From positions 1-43,009 of the forward strand of contig CALVDX010000016.1 of assembly GCA_944326425.1 (NCBI GenBank): a stretch of 43,009 bases of DNA, written 5' to 3'. Source of the DNA: Candidatus Gastranaerophilales bacterium (lineage in GTDB: Bacteria; Cyanobacteriota; Vampirovibrionia; Gastranaerophilales; Gastranaerophilaceae). The position numbers and the translations under genes are program-made. Shown in pieces: positions 18,429-28,166 of the stretch (positions are counted from its first letter, which is position 1; the number at the start of each line of letters is the position of its first letter). The notes under the pieces were generated by a model, which was given only the letters and a program-made list of their open reading frames with translations, was not told the DNA's origin and did not search any database.

Positions 18429-19019
18429 CTAATTTTTCTTAAATATTGCAAGCCTGCGGACGTGATTTTCGGCGGTAGGCAAAGTGTATTCAATAGTATC
18501 AACCTGCACAAAACCGTTTTTTTTCATGATTTTTTGGGCGCTTTTAAGTTCATCCTCGAGTAACCGTGATTTGTAGGCAACAAAATAGCCGCCATCCTTT
18601 AATAGCGGTGCCGCATACAAAAACAATTTGTCAAGCGATGCCAGAGCGCGTGAGGTAACGACATCAAATGTTTTTTCTTTAAAGTTTTCTATCCTTGAAC
18701 AAACAGGATACAGATTTTCTAAATCGAGTTTTTGTTTAATATTTTCTATCGCGCGGATTTTCTTAGCAATACTGTCAATCGCCCAGACCTGTATATCAGG
18801 ATATGCAACTGCCACCGGCACGGCGGGAAAGCCGCCGCCTGTTCCTATATCCAGAAGGGTCTCCGGAACAATGTATTTGTCAAAAAATGTCGAAATCGCA
18901 AGAGAATCCGTTATGTGTTTTTCGTAAAGATATTTTTCTTCATTTTTAGATATAAGATTAATCTTTGAATTTTCTTCAAGAAAGACCTTCATATACGGTT
19001 CAAAATTATTTCTATCCAT
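18429..19019 (-). CDS. rsmG: 16S rRNA (guanine527-N7) methyltransferase
   Basis: A 196-residue SAM-dependent methyltransferase, also called GidB. Landmarks: NLISKNEEKYLYEKHITDSL near the start, the SAM loop LLDIGTGGGFPAVPVAV, then VTSRALASLDKL and the C-terminal RRLAIFKK. It modifies G527 in the 530 loop of 16S rRNA; loss gives low-level streptomycin resistance in other bacteria. Its start overlaps the end of the STAND-like ATPase gene by 8 bp, so the two are translationally coupled. Confidence 0.96.
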   Translation of the reverse strand: MDRNNFEPYMKVFLEENSKINLISKNEEKYLYEKHITDSLAISTFFDKYIVPETLLDIGTGGGFPAVPVAVAYPDIQVWAIDSIAKKIRAIENIKQKLDLENLYPVCSRIENFKEKTFDVVTSRALASLDKLFLYAAPLLKDGGYFVAYKSRLLEDELKSAQKIMKKNGFVQVDTIEYTLPTAENHVRRLAIFKKN

Positions 19020-21261
19020 ACTTTTTCATAATCTCCGTATATTTTTCCGGTCCCAGACGGATTTCCATATCTTTAATTCTTGCAGTAATCTTGTCTATGT
19101 TTTCCCTTGAAAAATCATCTTTGACACTCATATAAACACTGACATATTCTTTAAGTGCATTTTCATTATCATTAATCCTGTAATAATAATCTCCCGCAAG
19201 CAAATGCGCCTGTGCAATATAAAAAGAATCATTTAAAGTTTCTGCGCTATTTTGCGCCATTTTTATATATGGCAGCGATTTTGCCGGAGCTTTTTCAAAA
19301 TAAAGGTTTGCAAGATGGGTTGAAGCATAATAAATCCCGTCATAATTATTTTTAGCCATATCGATATCATAAGCTTTTTTAAAATATTCTTCCGCTTTTT
19401 TTAAATCTCCGGCTTCTTCAAGCATTGTCCCAAGATTACAGAATACAGATGATAAATAAGTTTGCGCCCCTGACTCTATATACTTATAATAATAGGAGAT
19501 AGCTAATTCCTTTTCACCGTGCTCGTCGAGCGCCACCGCATACCTGAAATAAAGTTCATCTGCAGTTTCTTTTGGAGTTGTTTCATCTATAGAATCAACT
19601 CCCTGCTTGTAATAAACAAAAGCCTCTTCATAATTTTGGGCATAATCTTCTATATTTCCAAGCTGCAAACACGCATCTATCATAAGACCTTTGGGTGAAT
19701 CCTGCGAGAATATAACTTCCTTTAAAGTATTGCGTGCCGCCTCAAGATTAAACATATTATAGTATACGTTTGAAATTTCAAACTTAATGTAATTAACATT
19801 TATAGGTTCATTATTCCTGTTAAAAAAATCTTCTACTAAAAGATAATAATGAAGCGCTTTTGACCAATCCGAGGTTTTAGAATAAAGTCTGGCAAGCGAT
19901 GTATAAACATCTGTCAGCTTCATACAATTATCAGACATTGCTAATATACTATTATACACATCTATTGCTTCAGTGTACTTATGAAGGGATGTTAGTTCTT
20001 CAGCCTTTTTTATCAATTCGTCTTCATTAGCTTTACCGGATTTAGAGTTACTAACCTCCGAAACTTTAATAACAACAGACTGTTCTTGTTTCACCTCCTC
20101 TGCTGCCGGAATATCATCAACAAGCTCTATATTACTTTCAGATTTTGCAGCATGATACTCTATTTCTGCATTTAAAGACTGTCTAGAAAGCTTTAACACT
20201 CTGTTTTCCGGTTTTTCTTTCAGCTGCGACTTATAAATATCCGCCAGATATTTATGAAGTTTCTGCTTAATCTTTACCGGAATAATAATTTCTACAGAAG
20301 AGTGGAAATAATCGCTCACATAAATAACTCCCGAAGCTTCATAAATATATCCGTTTTTCAAAAGATATTTTACAGACATTTCGTCATACAAATCCAAAAC
20401 GCTCAGTGCGTCATAAGATATACCATGTCTTAACAGGAGTAAAAACCAGAAAAAATTCCTTATGGGAAGCGGCAGGACAGATATAGCCGCATCACACAAA
20501 TATTTATCAAATATTTTACCCGCATTTTTGCATCTTAATAAAAACTCCTTAAGCGAAATACCCAGATTACTAATTACGTTTGATGTAAGTTTTGCATAAT
20601 AATAATATCCACGTGTAAGTTTATATAACTCCTCAATTTCAGACTCATTAAATTCAATATTTTTAGAGCGGATATATTCTGTAAATAAAGCCCTGTTTAA
20701 TGCCTTTGATATAATTTTTGTGTATTCAATGCCGGGGGGAATTAATGAGGAGTCAAAAGTTTTAGCAGTAATAATTATTTTTACTTTGTCATAATTAACT
20801 ACAGAAAATAGAAAATCAAGAATAAGTTTTGAATTTTTCTTCTGAACATTATCAAAAGTATTAATAAAAATTAAAACAGGAAAAGTGCTTACACTTATAT
20901 ATCGGTTAAGAGTTTTAGCGAAATTTTCAATTTTAGGGGAAAATATTTTTTTAGCATCCGGAGTTTTTTGCATCACCTCAATAAAATGCATAAGAATATC
21001 ATCACAAACCGTAGCGGCTTTACAATCAAACCCGACTCTTAAAACATTTGGGGCAAGAAAGCCTTCAGAATGTTCTATTATCAGCCTTTTCCCTGTGCCG
21101 CCAAAGCCCGTAAGCAGGAGTATTGACTGTTCTGAAGCATAAAAATCATATATCTTTTTCAGTTCGGTTATACTATTTTCCTGCAAAAATGTACTTATGT
21201 GAGTAGATTTGATATTTACAATATCATTTTTATTGATATTATTATTTACAAACTTAACCAT
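19012..21261 (-). CDS. STAND-like P-loop ATPase with C-terminal TPR array
   Basis: The start is placed at ATG 21261. The in-frame TTG at 21297 is itself the -35 box of a promoter whose -10 lies 7 nt before this ATG. The protein of about 749 residues has a P-loop GFGGTGKR around residues 52-59, a Walker B-like strand FPVLIFINTFDNV, and KIIITAKTF, which matches the sensor strand of NB-ARC/STAND ATPases. A helical region follows. The second half, from about residue 420, is a run of TPR helices (SLARLYSKTSDWSKALHYYLL, then CNLGTMLEEAGDLKKAEEYFKKA). STAND proteins act as ligand-triggered switches in signalling, regulation or defence; the effector here is not evident. Confidence 0.82.
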   Translation of the reverse strand: MVKFVNNNINKNDIVNIKSTHISTFLQENSITELKKIYDFYASEQSILLLTGFGGTGKRLIIEHSEGFLAPNVLRVGFDCKAATVCDDILMHFIEVMQKTPDAKKIFSPKIENFAKTLNRYISVSTFPVLIFINTFDNVQKKNSKLILDFLFSVVNYDKVKIIITAKTFDSSLIPPGIEYTKIISKALNRALFTEYIRSKNIEFNESEIEELYKLTRGYYYYAKLTSNVISNLGISLKEFLLRCKNAGKIFDKYLCDAAISVLPLPIRNFFWFLLLLRHGISYDALSVLDLYDEMSVKYLLKNGYIYEASGVIYVSDYFHSSVEIIIPVKIKQKLHKYLADIYKSQLKEKPENRVLKLSRQSLNAEIEYHAAKSESNIELVDDIPAAEEVKQEQSVVIKVSEVSNSKSGKANEDELIKKAEELTSLHKYTEAIDVYNSILAMSDNCMKLTDVYTSLARLYSKTSDWSKALHYYLLVEDFFNRNNEPINVNYIKFEISNVYYNMFNLEAARNTLKEVIFSQDSPKGLMIDACLQLGNIEDYAQNYEEAFVYYKQGVDSIDETTPKETADELYFRYAVALDEHGEKELAISYYYKYIESGAQTYLSSVFCNLGTMLEEAGDLKKAEEYFKKAYDIDMAKNNYDGIYYASTHLANLYFEKAPAKSLPYIKMAQNSAETLNDSFYIAQAHLLAGDYYYRINDNENALKEYVSVYMSVKDDFSRENIDKITARIKDMEIRLGPEKYTEIMKKYG

Positions 21262-21268
21262 CCAGTTA

Positions 21269-21297
21269 ATTTTACAGTATTTATTAAGTTTTTTCAA
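21269..21297 (-). promoter_or_regulatory. Promoter of the STAND-like ATPase gene (leaderless)
   Basis: On the reverse strand: TTGAAA, a 17-bp spacer and TAAAAT, then 7 nt to the ATG. No Shine-Dalgarno is present. This places the transcription start at or next to the A of the start codon. Confidence 0.65.
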
Positions 21298-21455
21298 GAG
21301 GATTTACTCTGCCGAATAAAGCTGCCCTTTATGAAAACAGCGTATACCCCGCCGTTAATGCCAGTACGGGGAGAAATACCTTCCCTCTTGTCATAACCGG
21401 AAAAATAAAATAGAATTAAAACAGAGAACAAATCAACATATAAATGAGGAAAATT

Positions 21456-22004
21456 ATGAAGAGAAAAGCTTTTACATTAATGGAAATACTTTTAACTATA
21501 TGTATTATCGGTATTATAGGAACAATCCTTGCAAAAGTAATAGGCGGTGTTATGCCGGATATTTATAAAGCCCAGTTTCTAAAAGCATACAACGCATCAA
21601 AAATGATAGTACATGACATGATAAATGACTCCTCTTTATATCCGGACGAAGATACTTCCAGTCCTTTATACGGTTTTGGAAACAAAGAAGCCCCGCCCAG
21701 AGGTATTTATGCAAACGGACCATACAGCGGGGAAAATAAATTTCCTTTAATTTTTGCGGATAAACTTGGAGTTTCCGCAAATAATGTTTCAGGCGGTACT
21801 TTTTATTCCACAAGAGATAACCTTGAATATGAAATCACCGGTTCAGGCGCCTATACAATAACATTCTACGCAACTATAAAAGATGAAAGGACCGCGCTCG
21901 GGGGCCTAAATGTAACCCAGGACGGCAAAGTCAGCTGCTTTTCAGCCAGAGACTATTGCGGAGACAAAATGACCGATCTTAAACGAGACTTTGGAGATGA
22001 CTAA
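21456..22004 (+). CDS. Type IV pilin / pseudopilin-like protein
   Basis: The start is moved to ATG 21456 (MKRKAFTLMEILL); GAGGAAAATT just before it is the ribosome binding site and overlaps the earlier ATG at 21444. The 182-residue protein has a class III prepilin signal: a short basic leader, cleavage expected between Ala and Phe in KA/FTLME, the conserved Glu at +5, then about 20 hydrophobic residues (ILLTICIIGIIGTILAKVIGG). The residue before the cleavage site is Ala instead of Gly. The C-terminal domain has two late cysteines (CFSARDYC). It may be a minor pilin or DNA-uptake/secretion pseudopilin; no assembly genes are nearby. Confidence 0.88.
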   Translation: MKRKAFTLMEILLTICIIGIIGTILAKVIGGVMPDIYKAQFLKAYNASKMIVHDMINDSSLYPDEDTSSPLYGFGNKEAPPRGIYANGPYSGENKFPLIFADKLGVSANNVSGGTFYSTRDNLEYEITGSGAYTITFYATIKDERTALGGLNVTQDGKVSCFSARDYCGDKMTDLKRDFGDD

Positions 22005-22022
22005 AAATAAGAAACTCTCAAA

Positions 22023-22054
22023 ATAAATGCAGGCTGATTTCAGCCTGCATTTAT
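22023..22054. terminator. Bidirectional terminator between convergent genes
   Basis: A perfect 15-bp stem, ATAAATGCAGGCTGA / TCAGCCTGCATTTAT, with a 2-nt TT loop. It closes the pilin gene on the plus strand and includes the last codons and the TGA stop of the flavoprotein gene on the minus strand. Confidence 0.85.
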
Positions 22055-23200
22055 AGTTTCTGCTATTGCAAATGCGCCGCTCCAACAGTTTTGTAGATTA
22101 AATCCGCCGCAAAAACCGTCTATGTCTAACACTTCACCCGCGAAGTACAAACCGTAAACAACTTTATGCTCAAAACTCTTTGAATTTATAAATGCCAAAT
22201 CAACCCCGCCAGCCATAACGGTTTCGCCATCCGGCTTCGGCTCCGTAACCGTTATTTCATAATTTTTCAAGTCATTAAAAATACTGTCTCTTACAAGCGC
22301 GTTTACCGAACATGCCGGAACATCAGGAGAATATCCCTTTTCACGACAGAAAAAATTAACAAAATTTCTTGGCAAAAATAAAGATAATACATTCTTTAAC
22401 TCTTTTTTAGAATTCTTATCAAGTATCTGCTGAAACGATTTTGAAGAAGGTATACTATCACTTATTAAATCGAAATGAAGGTTGTAAGGATAATTATCCC
22501 TTGCTTTAATAGATGAAATTTTAAAAATAAGAGGACCCGATACACCAAAATGCGTAAACAACATGTCTCCAACCTCTCCAATTTCTTCATTATAAATATT
22601 TTTCAATACTACTCCGCTAAGACTGCTATAATCTGTTTTTGTCACCAAACCGGTTAAGGAAGGCTTCACCGGTATAATTTTTACCTGCAAAGACTTTAAA
22701 AAATCAAAATTACAGTGCCCGCCGGATGCAACAACAACTTTATCGAAAAAGTACTTTGACCTGCCGGATATAACCCAAAAACCATTATCAACTTTTTGTA
22801 TATCAGTAACCAGTGTTTTTTCTATATTACAATGCTTTATTTGTGCAAGCATTCTTTCACGCACAAACTTTGCACTCATTTTTTCCGGAAAAACTTTTCC
22901 GTTTTCAACGACTACAGTTTTTACACCAATACTGTCAAAATAATTAATAATATCAACTGATGAGTATCTGGAAAGCGCTGAATATAAGAATTTTCCTCCC
23001 CTTGGATAATTAGCGGCAAAACTTCTGTAATCAGTTTCAGAATTAGTAATATTACACTTGCCACCGCCTGTAGGCAGCAAAGTTACCAGAAGCGTTTTAG
23101 TATCAAAGATTGTTATATCAAACCTCTTGTCCAGAAGCGCAGCCGTCATCACACCGGCAGGGCCGCCGCCGATTATACCGATTCTACAAGCGCGTTCCAT
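22040..23200 (-). CDS. YhiN/HI0933-family FAD-dependent oxidoreductase
   Basis: The start is taken at ATG 23200 (MERACRIGIIGGGPAG), which puts the dinucleotide-binding glycines at the usual place; ATG 23233 is the alternative. The protein of about 386 residues has the N-terminal FAD motif GIIGGGPAGVMTA, then LLPTGGGKCNITN, ASGGHC and the C-terminal family signature GLYFAGEVLDIDGFCGGFNLQ. Members of this family are poorly characterised flavoproteins. The gene overlaps the end of folK by 17 bp and is co-transcribed with it. Confidence 0.9.
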   Translation of the reverse strand: MERACRIGIIGGGPAGVMTAALLDKRFDITIFDTKTLLVTLLPTGGGKCNITNSETDYRSFAANYPRGGKFLYSALSRYSSVDIINYFDSIGVKTVVVENGKVFPEKMSAKFVRERMLAQIKHCNIEKTLVTDIQKVDNGFWVISGRSKYFFDKVVVASGGHCNFDFLKSLQVKIIPVKPSLTGLVTKTDYSSLSGVVLKNIYNEEIGEVGDMLFTHFGVSGPLIFKISSIKARDNYPYNLHFDLISDSIPSSKSFQQILDKNSKKELKNVLSLFLPRNFVNFFCREKGYSPDVPACSVNALVRDSIFNDLKNYEITVTEPKPDGETVMAGGVDLAFINSKSFEHKVVYGLYFAGEVLDIDGFCGGFNLQNCWSGAFAIAETINAG

Positions 23201-23690
23201 ACAGACAGACCATTTCCGGATTTTCAAGTTCATCGTACAGTTTAGACACTGTCTTATTATACAAAGGATGAATAAAATCCTGTGCTATTTCAAGCATAGG
23301 CACAATCATAAATGCCCGTTTATGAAAATGCTGGTGCGGAATAACTAAATCAGGTTCATTAATTACTTTGTCATCATAAAAAATAATATCAATATCAATA
23401 CATCTGTCCAAATAAATGCCATCCTGCGTTTTTTCATTAATCCGGCCTAAAGTTTGCTCTATCAATTTAATAGCTTTTAAAAGTGCTTCCGGCGAAAGGG
23501 TTGTACTTATCTGCATAACAGCGTTTACAAAGAGATTATCACTATCCATTCCCCATGGTTCCGTCTCATAGAAAGAAGACGTCGTCACAATACTAACACC
23601 GTCCGTCCCCTTAAGAAGCGAGGCCGCCTGTTGTATATATCCTATTCTGTCGCCCTGATTTGAGCCCAAACATAAATACGCTGTTGACAT
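23184..23690 (-). CDS. folK: 2-amino-4-hydroxy-6-hydroxymethyldihydropteridine pyrophosphokinase
   Basis: A 168-residue HPPK that transfers pyrophosphate from ATP to the pterin in folate synthesis. Motifs: YLCLGSNQGDR at the N-terminus, SSFYETEPWG, FVNAV, and the metal/ATP block LDRCIDIDIIFYDD followed by IPHQHFHKRAFMIVPM. Length is typical. The ATG has no Shine-Dalgarno and lies 8 nt after the -10 box of a strong promoter, so the mRNA is probably leaderless. The flavoprotein gene follows with overlap. Confidence 0.96.
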   Translation of the reverse strand: MSTAYLCLGSNQGDRIGYIQQAASLLKGTDGVSIVTTSSFYETEPWGMDSDNLFVNAVMQISTTLSPEALLKAIKLIEQTLGRINEKTQDGIYLDRCIDIDIIFYDDKVINEPDLVIPHQHFHKRAFMIVPMLEIAQDFIHPLYNKTVSKLYDELENPEMVCLYGTRL

Positions 23691-23698
23691 AAATCAAT

Positions 23699-23726
23699 TT
23701 TATATCTTATTTAATCCCTTTGTCAA
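23699..23726 (-). promoter_or_regulatory. Promoter of folK (leaderless)
   Basis: On the reverse strand: consensus TTGACA, 16 bp, TATAAA (or 18 bp to TAAAAT), then 8 (or 6) nt to the folK ATG. No ribosome binding site fits between. Confidence 0.75.
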
Positions 23727-23739
23727 TTAAGTAATTATG

Positions 23740-23880
23740 TTATGAAACCGTTTTAAATCTCCTTTCCCGCACTCCATTATTCACTTCCGTCATTTCCGCT
23801 TGCGTATTTCCGCTATTTATCCATCAGCAGCCTTATTACCCGCACGCTCTACCATTTTCCCCCCTTATTTACCCCCCGTC
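23740..23880 (+). other. C/T-rich intergenic tract ahead of prfA
   Basis: About 140 bp almost free of G runs on the plus strand and rich in TTCCG, CCGC and C-tracts. It ends in TTTTCCCCCC-TTATTTACCCCCC (23855-23877). The last 13 bases are the exact complement of the G-tract junction in the 10640 repeat array. It contains no coding sequence. Confidence 0.55.
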
Positions 23881-23886
23881 TGTTTC

Positions 23887-23895
23887 TGGTATAAT
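23887..23895 (+). promoter_or_regulatory. Extended -10 promoter of the prfA operon
   Basis: TGGTATAAT: a perfect -10 with the upstream TGn element. No good -35 is present, as expected for an extended -10 promoter. GGTGAGGAA follows as ribosome binding site before the prfA ATG. Confidence 0.6.
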
Positions 23896-23922
23896 AAAAT
23901 TACTTGGTGAGGAATTAGTATT

Positions 23923-25005
23923 ATGCAAGATATGTTAGATAAAATAAAACAGATAGAAAAAAAATACATAGAACTTGGCGAAACATTAATGGATCCTAAT
24001 GTTATAGCCGATTATAATAAATTTCGCGACCTGTCAAAGCAAAGAAAATCAATGGAGGAAACCGTTGAACTATATTACGCCTGGCAGAAAGCGACAAAAG
24101 AGATTGAAGAAGCAAAAGAATTAATGTTTGCGGAAAACGACCCCGAGATGAAGGCTTTTATGAAAGCAGACATTGAAGAGAATGAAAACAAAATCAAAGA
24201 ATACGAAGAAAAAATGAAAGTTCTGCTTCTCCCGCGCGACCCGATGGATGATAAAGATATTATGTTAGAAATCAGAGGCGGCGCAGGCGGCGATGAGGCA
24301 AATATTTTTGCGGGCGACCTGATGAGAATGTACCTTAAATATGCTGATAAACAGGGCTGGCAAACCCAGATACTTTCAAAGAATGAATGTGAAGCCGGCG
24401 GGGTTTCGGAAGTAATCATTTCAATGAAGGGTGACAGCATTTATTCAAAGCTAAAATATGAATCAGGAGTCCATCGTGTTCAAAGGGTTCCTGAAACAGA
24501 ATCCCAGGGAAGAGTGCACACTTCAACAGCTACAGTTGCTGTTATGCCGGAAGTTACAGATGTAGAAGTAAACTTAAATCTTAACGACTGTGAGATTTCA
24601 ACTGCCCGTTCGGGCGGCGCAGGCGGTCAAAACGTTAACAAAGTAGAAACTGCAGTCCGCGTGTTCCACAAACCTACAGGAATAATGATTTTCTGCACGG
24701 AGGAACGTTCCCAATTACAAAACAAAGAACGCGCGTTAGAAATCCTTAAGGCAAAACTTTATGATTTGGAACTCCAAAAACAAACGAAAGAAATAACAGA
24801 CTTAAGACGTTCACAGGTTGGAACAGGCGACCGGAGTGAACGAATCAGAACTTACAACTTCCCACAGGGAAGGCTGACAGACCACAGGATTAACCAGAAC
24901 CTCAACGTATGGACAGTTATAGAGGGGGATTTGGATGAGTTGATAAACCTTCTGATAGAGTACGATCAAAAACTTAAACTTGAAAAACTGGCAGCAGGTG
25001 TATAA
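23923..25005 (+). CDS. prfA: Peptide chain release factor 1
   Basis: A 360-residue class I release factor recognising UAA/UAG. The GGQ motif is at residues 234-236 in [14 protein letters not shown]. The codon-reading tripeptide is PET in [14 protein letters not shown], the PxT form of RF1 rather than the SPF of RF2. It is first in a prfA-ylxR-infB-rbfA-truB cluster; the ylxR ATG follows the stop directly. Confidence 0.97.
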   Translation: MQDMLDKIKQIEKKYIELGETLMDPNVIADYNKFRDLSKQRKSMEETVELYYAWQKATKEIEEAKELMFAENDPEMKAFMKADIEENENKIKEYEEKMKVLLLPRDPMDDKDIMLEIRGGAGGDEANIFAGDLMRMYLKYADKQGWQTQILSKNECEAGGVSEVIISMKGDSIYSKLKYESGVHRVQRVPETESQGRVHTSTATVAVMPEVTDVEVNLNLNDCEISTARSGGAGGQNVNKVETAVRVFHKPTGIMIFCTEERSQLQNKERALEILKAKLYDLELQKQTKEITDLRRSQVGTGDRSERIRTYNFPQGRLTDHRINQNLNVWTVIEGDLDELINLLIEYDQKLKLEKLAAGV

Positions 25006-25254
25006 ATGTTGCGAAAATGTGTTGGTTGTGGCAAACTGGAAGAAGCAGATAAAATGATTAAGCTGACAAAAGAGTACAAATCCGGCAAAGTCATTATCTC
25101 GCCTGATTCAAAGGTATTTGGCAGATCAGCATATCTTTGTTATAATCAAATGTGTATAGTGAAATCTTTTAAGAAAAATAAATTAAATAAAGCCTTGAAG
25201 ACTTCACAGGAATTGAAAGGATTATTTAATAATGGAGAATACCAGAGTAAGTGA
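25006..25254 (+). CDS. ylxR: YlxR/RnpM-family RNA-binding protein
   Basis: An 82-residue basic protein with RKCVGCGK at the start and VFGRSAYLCYNQMC in the middle, the DUF448/YlxR pattern. Family members bind RNA and have been linked to RNase P regulation in Firmicutes. Its position next to infB is conserved in many phyla. It overlaps infB by 23 bp; nusA and rimP, often found upstream, are absent here and replaced by prfA. Confidence 0.92.
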   Translation: MLRKCVGCGKLEEADKMIKLTKEYKSGKVIISPDSKVFGRSAYLCYNQMCIVKSFKKNKLNKALKTSQELKGLFNNGEYQSK

Positions 25255-27793
25255 ATTAGCAAAAGAACTTGGAATGACAAGTAAAGAAGTGATAGAAAAA
25301 TTTGCGGAAATATCTATCACAGTTAAGTCGCATTCCAATGTGGTAACTCCACAGCAAATAAGACGCTTAAAAGAACATCTTGGGCAAGCAAGCGGTGCTC
25401 CGGCGAAAAAACCAAAAGCCTTTGTAGTAAAGAAAACTAAACCGGCAGAACAGGCTGAAAACGATAAATCAGAAGAAGCAGACGAACAGCCAAAACAACA
25501 AAAAAAGACAGCAAATAAACCGCTCATTGAAATTGTTAAAAAGAAAGAACAACCGCAATCAATAAAACAAGCCGAAACAGAAAAGCAAAAAGAAGAAGCC
25601 CCGGCAGAGATAAAACCGGAGAAGAAAACAGTAAAGGTTGAACACACTAAAATCGAATATCCGGATAAAAGAACAAGCCGAATTGAAATTGTACGCAGAG
25701 CTCCGCAAAAACCTTTGATAGAAAAAGTTGAACGTAAACCCGCCGATGGAGAAAAACGTTCGTCAGATGGAGAAAAGCGTCAACTCAAAAAAGAAAATAA
25801 TCCGGAGAAAAAACTGGTTGAAAGACGTATTATTCCTCAGGAAATATATGATAATAAAGGTTTTTCAAAGAAAAAGGCAGACAGAAAAAAAGATAAAGAC
25901 TACAATTCGAAACAAGAAGAACAGGAACGCATTTCTTTAGAGAAAACAGCCGCACACAAACACAAGAAAAAAGTTCATAAAGAAAATGAAGAGGCCGAAG
26001 TAACACAACTGGTAGTCAATCATGCAATGACAATCAATGAACTTGCTGAGAAAATCAAAAAAACACCTGCTGAAATTGTTAAATTTTTAATGTTCCAGGG
26101 CATTATGGCTACAGTTAACCAGCTTATTGATGTGGATGTAATCAAAAAAGTTTGCGCAGAATACGGCCTTGAAGTACTCGATGAAGACCTTGAAGCCTAC
26201 ATTGAAGAAGAAATGGAAAAAGAAGAAAAAAATAAGGCTTTAAGTGAAGTAGATAAGAAACTGCTGAAGAAACGCGCGCCGGTAGTCAGTATTATGGGAC
26301 ACGTTGACCACGGAAAAACCACATTGCTTGATAGTATCCGTGCTTCAAAGCATAAAATCGTTGCAACCGAAGTTGGCGGAATTACCCAATCAATCGGGGC
26401 TTATACGGTATATCTTGACAACAAAAAAGAAAAGAAAATCGTGTTTGTAGACACTCCGGGACACGAAGCATTTACAGAAATGCGTGCAAGAGGAGCAAAA
26501 GCTACAGACATTGCTATCCTTGTTGTTGCAGCAGATGACGGTATAATGCCGCAGACAATTGAAGCAATCAATCACGCAAAAGCAGCGGATGTGCCTATTA
26601 TTGTTGCGGTCAATAAAATAGATAAACCAGGTGCAGACCCATCTAAAGTTCTGCAGCAGCTAACAGAACACGGACTTGTTCCCGAAGAATGGGGCGGAGA
26701 TACAATTGCTGTTAAGGTTTCTGCTCTGCAGGGACAGGGAATTGATGAATTATTAGAGTACATTCTTCTGTTGGCCGATGTACTTGATCTCAAAGCAAAT
26801 CCGAAAGCTGAAGCAAGCGGTGTAGTTATTGAAGCAGACTTAGACAAAGGTAAAGGGCCTGTTGCAACACTACTTGTTCAGAACGGAACATTAAGAACGG
26901 GCAACTGTATAGTTGTTGGGACAGCATGCGGCAGAGTAAGAGCATTGTTATCAGATTCAGGCGAAAGAATTACCAAAGCGGAACCATCAACACCGGTCGA
27001 GGTTTTGGGCTTAACAGAAGTTCCGCAAGCCGGTGATTATTTTGAAGTCGTTCAAAATGAAAAAGAAATGAAAACTATTGTCGAAAAACGTAAAGAAAAA
27101 GAACGCAACAAACGATTAGATGCAATGCTTCCGGCACATATACGGAAAGAAGCCGTACAGGGTAAAGAAGGTGATATACCTCAGCTTAACCTTATTATTA
27201 AAGCAAATACTTTTGGTGCAGCGGAAGCTGTTTCTCAGGCTATTGCCCAACTTGAATCTAAAGAAATTATTACAAAAATTATTCACGTTGGTGTCGGCGA
27301 CATTTCCGAAGCAGATGTAATGTTAGCTTCTGCATCCGGCGCACTGATTTTAGGCTTTACAGTAAAAGAAGATTCAAACGCACTGGCTGCCGCAGAACGC
27401 GAAGGAGTTACAATCAAGAAGTATGATATCATTTACCAAATACTTGAAGATATTGAAAAGACAATGATTTCACTCCTCGATCCGGAAGTAAAAGAAGTTG
27501 CTCTCGGGAAAGCCGAAGTACGTCAGGTGTTTACTATTGGCAAAACAACAAAAATTGCCGGATGTTACGTTACGGAAGGTAAAATTGTCCGGGCTAAAAA
27601 TGCAATACTTTTAAGAAACGGTCAACAAATATTCAAAGGGGCAATTGACCAGCTTAAACGTTTCAAGGATGATGTTAAGGAAGTTGCCCAAGGCTTTGAA
27701 TGCGGTGTTTCATTCAGCAAATGGAACGACATTGAAGTAGGTGACATCATTGAAGTTTCAACAACCGAAGAAGTTGAAAGGACAAGTCTGTAG
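25232..27793 (+). CDS. infB: Translation initiation factor IF-2
   Basis: An 853-residue GTPase that brings initiator tRNA to the 30S subunit. An N-terminal IF2_N helix ([18 protein letters not shown]) is followed by a long charged Lys/Glu linker (residues 50-260) and a second IF2_N ([20 protein letters not shown]). The G domain has GHVDHGKT at about 356, VDTPGHEAF, and NKID. The C-terminal C1/C2 domains end near TTEEVER. Starts inside ylxR. Confidence 0.98.
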   Translation: MENTRVSELAKELGMTSKEVIEKFAEISITVKSHSNVVTPQQIRRLKEHLGQASGAPAKKPKAFVVKKTKPAEQAENDKSEEADEQPKQQKKTANKPLIEIVKKKEQPQSIKQAETEKQKEEAPAEIKPEKKTVKVEHTKIEYPDKRTSRIEIVRRAPQKPLIEKVERKPADGEKRSSDGEKRQLKKENNPEKKLVERRIIPQEIYDNKGFSKKKADRKKDKDYNSKQEEQERISLEKTAAHKHKKKVHKENEEAEVTQLVVNHAMTINELAEKIKKTPAEIVKFLMFQGIMATVNQLIDVDVIKKVCAEYGLEVLDEDLEAYIEEEMEKEEKNKALSEVDKKLLKKRAPVVSIMGHVDHGKTTLLDSIRASKHKIVATEVGGITQSIGAYTVYLDNKKEKKIVFVDTPGHEAFTEMRARGAKATDIAILVVAADDGIMPQTIEAINHAKAADVPIIVAVNKIDKPGADPSKVLQQLTEHGLVPEEWGGDTIAVKVSALQGQGIDELLEYILLLADVLDLKANPKAEASGVVIEADLDKGKGPVATLLVQNGTLRTGNCIVVGTACGRVRALLSDSGERITKAEPSTPVEVLGLTEVPQAGDYFEVVQNEKEMKTIVEKRKEKERNKRLDAMLPAHIRKEAVQGKEGDIPQLNLIIKANTFGAAEAVSQAIAQLESKEIITKIIHVGVGDISEADVMLASASGALILGFTVKEDSNALAAAEREGVTIKKYDIIYQILEDIEKTMISLLDPEVKEVALGKAEVRQVFTIGKTTKIAGCYVTEGKIVRAKNAILLRNGQQIFKGAIDQLKRFKDDVKEVAQGFECGVSFSKWNDIEVGDIIEVSTTEEVERTSL

Positions 27794-27821
27794 TTACGGC
27801 TTTTTAGAGGAGTAATAAACA

Positions 27822-28166
27822 ATGTCTCTCAGAAATGAACGTGTAAGAAAAGAGTTAATGCGTGATATATCGGAAATCTTAAGAAAAGAAATCAGAGGTT
27901 TGTCCGGAGTTGTATCAATTGTTGATGTAGAAGTTTCACACGACAACTCTTATGCCAAAGTTATTTACAGTGTATTGGGCTCACCCGAACAAGTTGAAAA
28001 AGACAAAGAGATTATTGAAAAAAACACTTCAAAAGTTCGTTACGAAGTAGGAAAACGTATCAGACTGCGCTTAACTCCGGAAATCAAATTTGTATATAGC
28101 GACGGCTTAGAAAAAGGTTCAAAAGTTACAGAATTGATAGATAAAATCTCAAAAGGTGAGATTTAG
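27822..28166 (+). CDS. rbfA: Ribosome-binding factor A
   Basis: A 114-residue KH-type 30S maturation factor. It shows the family features: a LRNERVRKELMRDISEILRKEI start, the DVEVSHDNSYAKVIYSV strand, and RIRLRLTPEIKFVYSDGLEKGS near the end. It has a TTTAGAGGAG ribosome binding site. The last base of its TAG stop is the first base of the truB GTG. Confidence 0.96.
   Translation: MSLRNERVRKELMRDISEILRKEIRGLSGVVSIVDVEVSHDNSYAKVIYSVLGSPEQVEKDKEIIEKNTSKVRYEVGKRIRLRLTPEIKFVYSDGLEKGSKVTELIDKISKGEI

Noticed and set aside
25222-25647. 141-codon minus-strand Ser/Phe/Cys-rich ORF
   Set aside because: Antisense shadow of the Lys/Glu-rich linker of infB.
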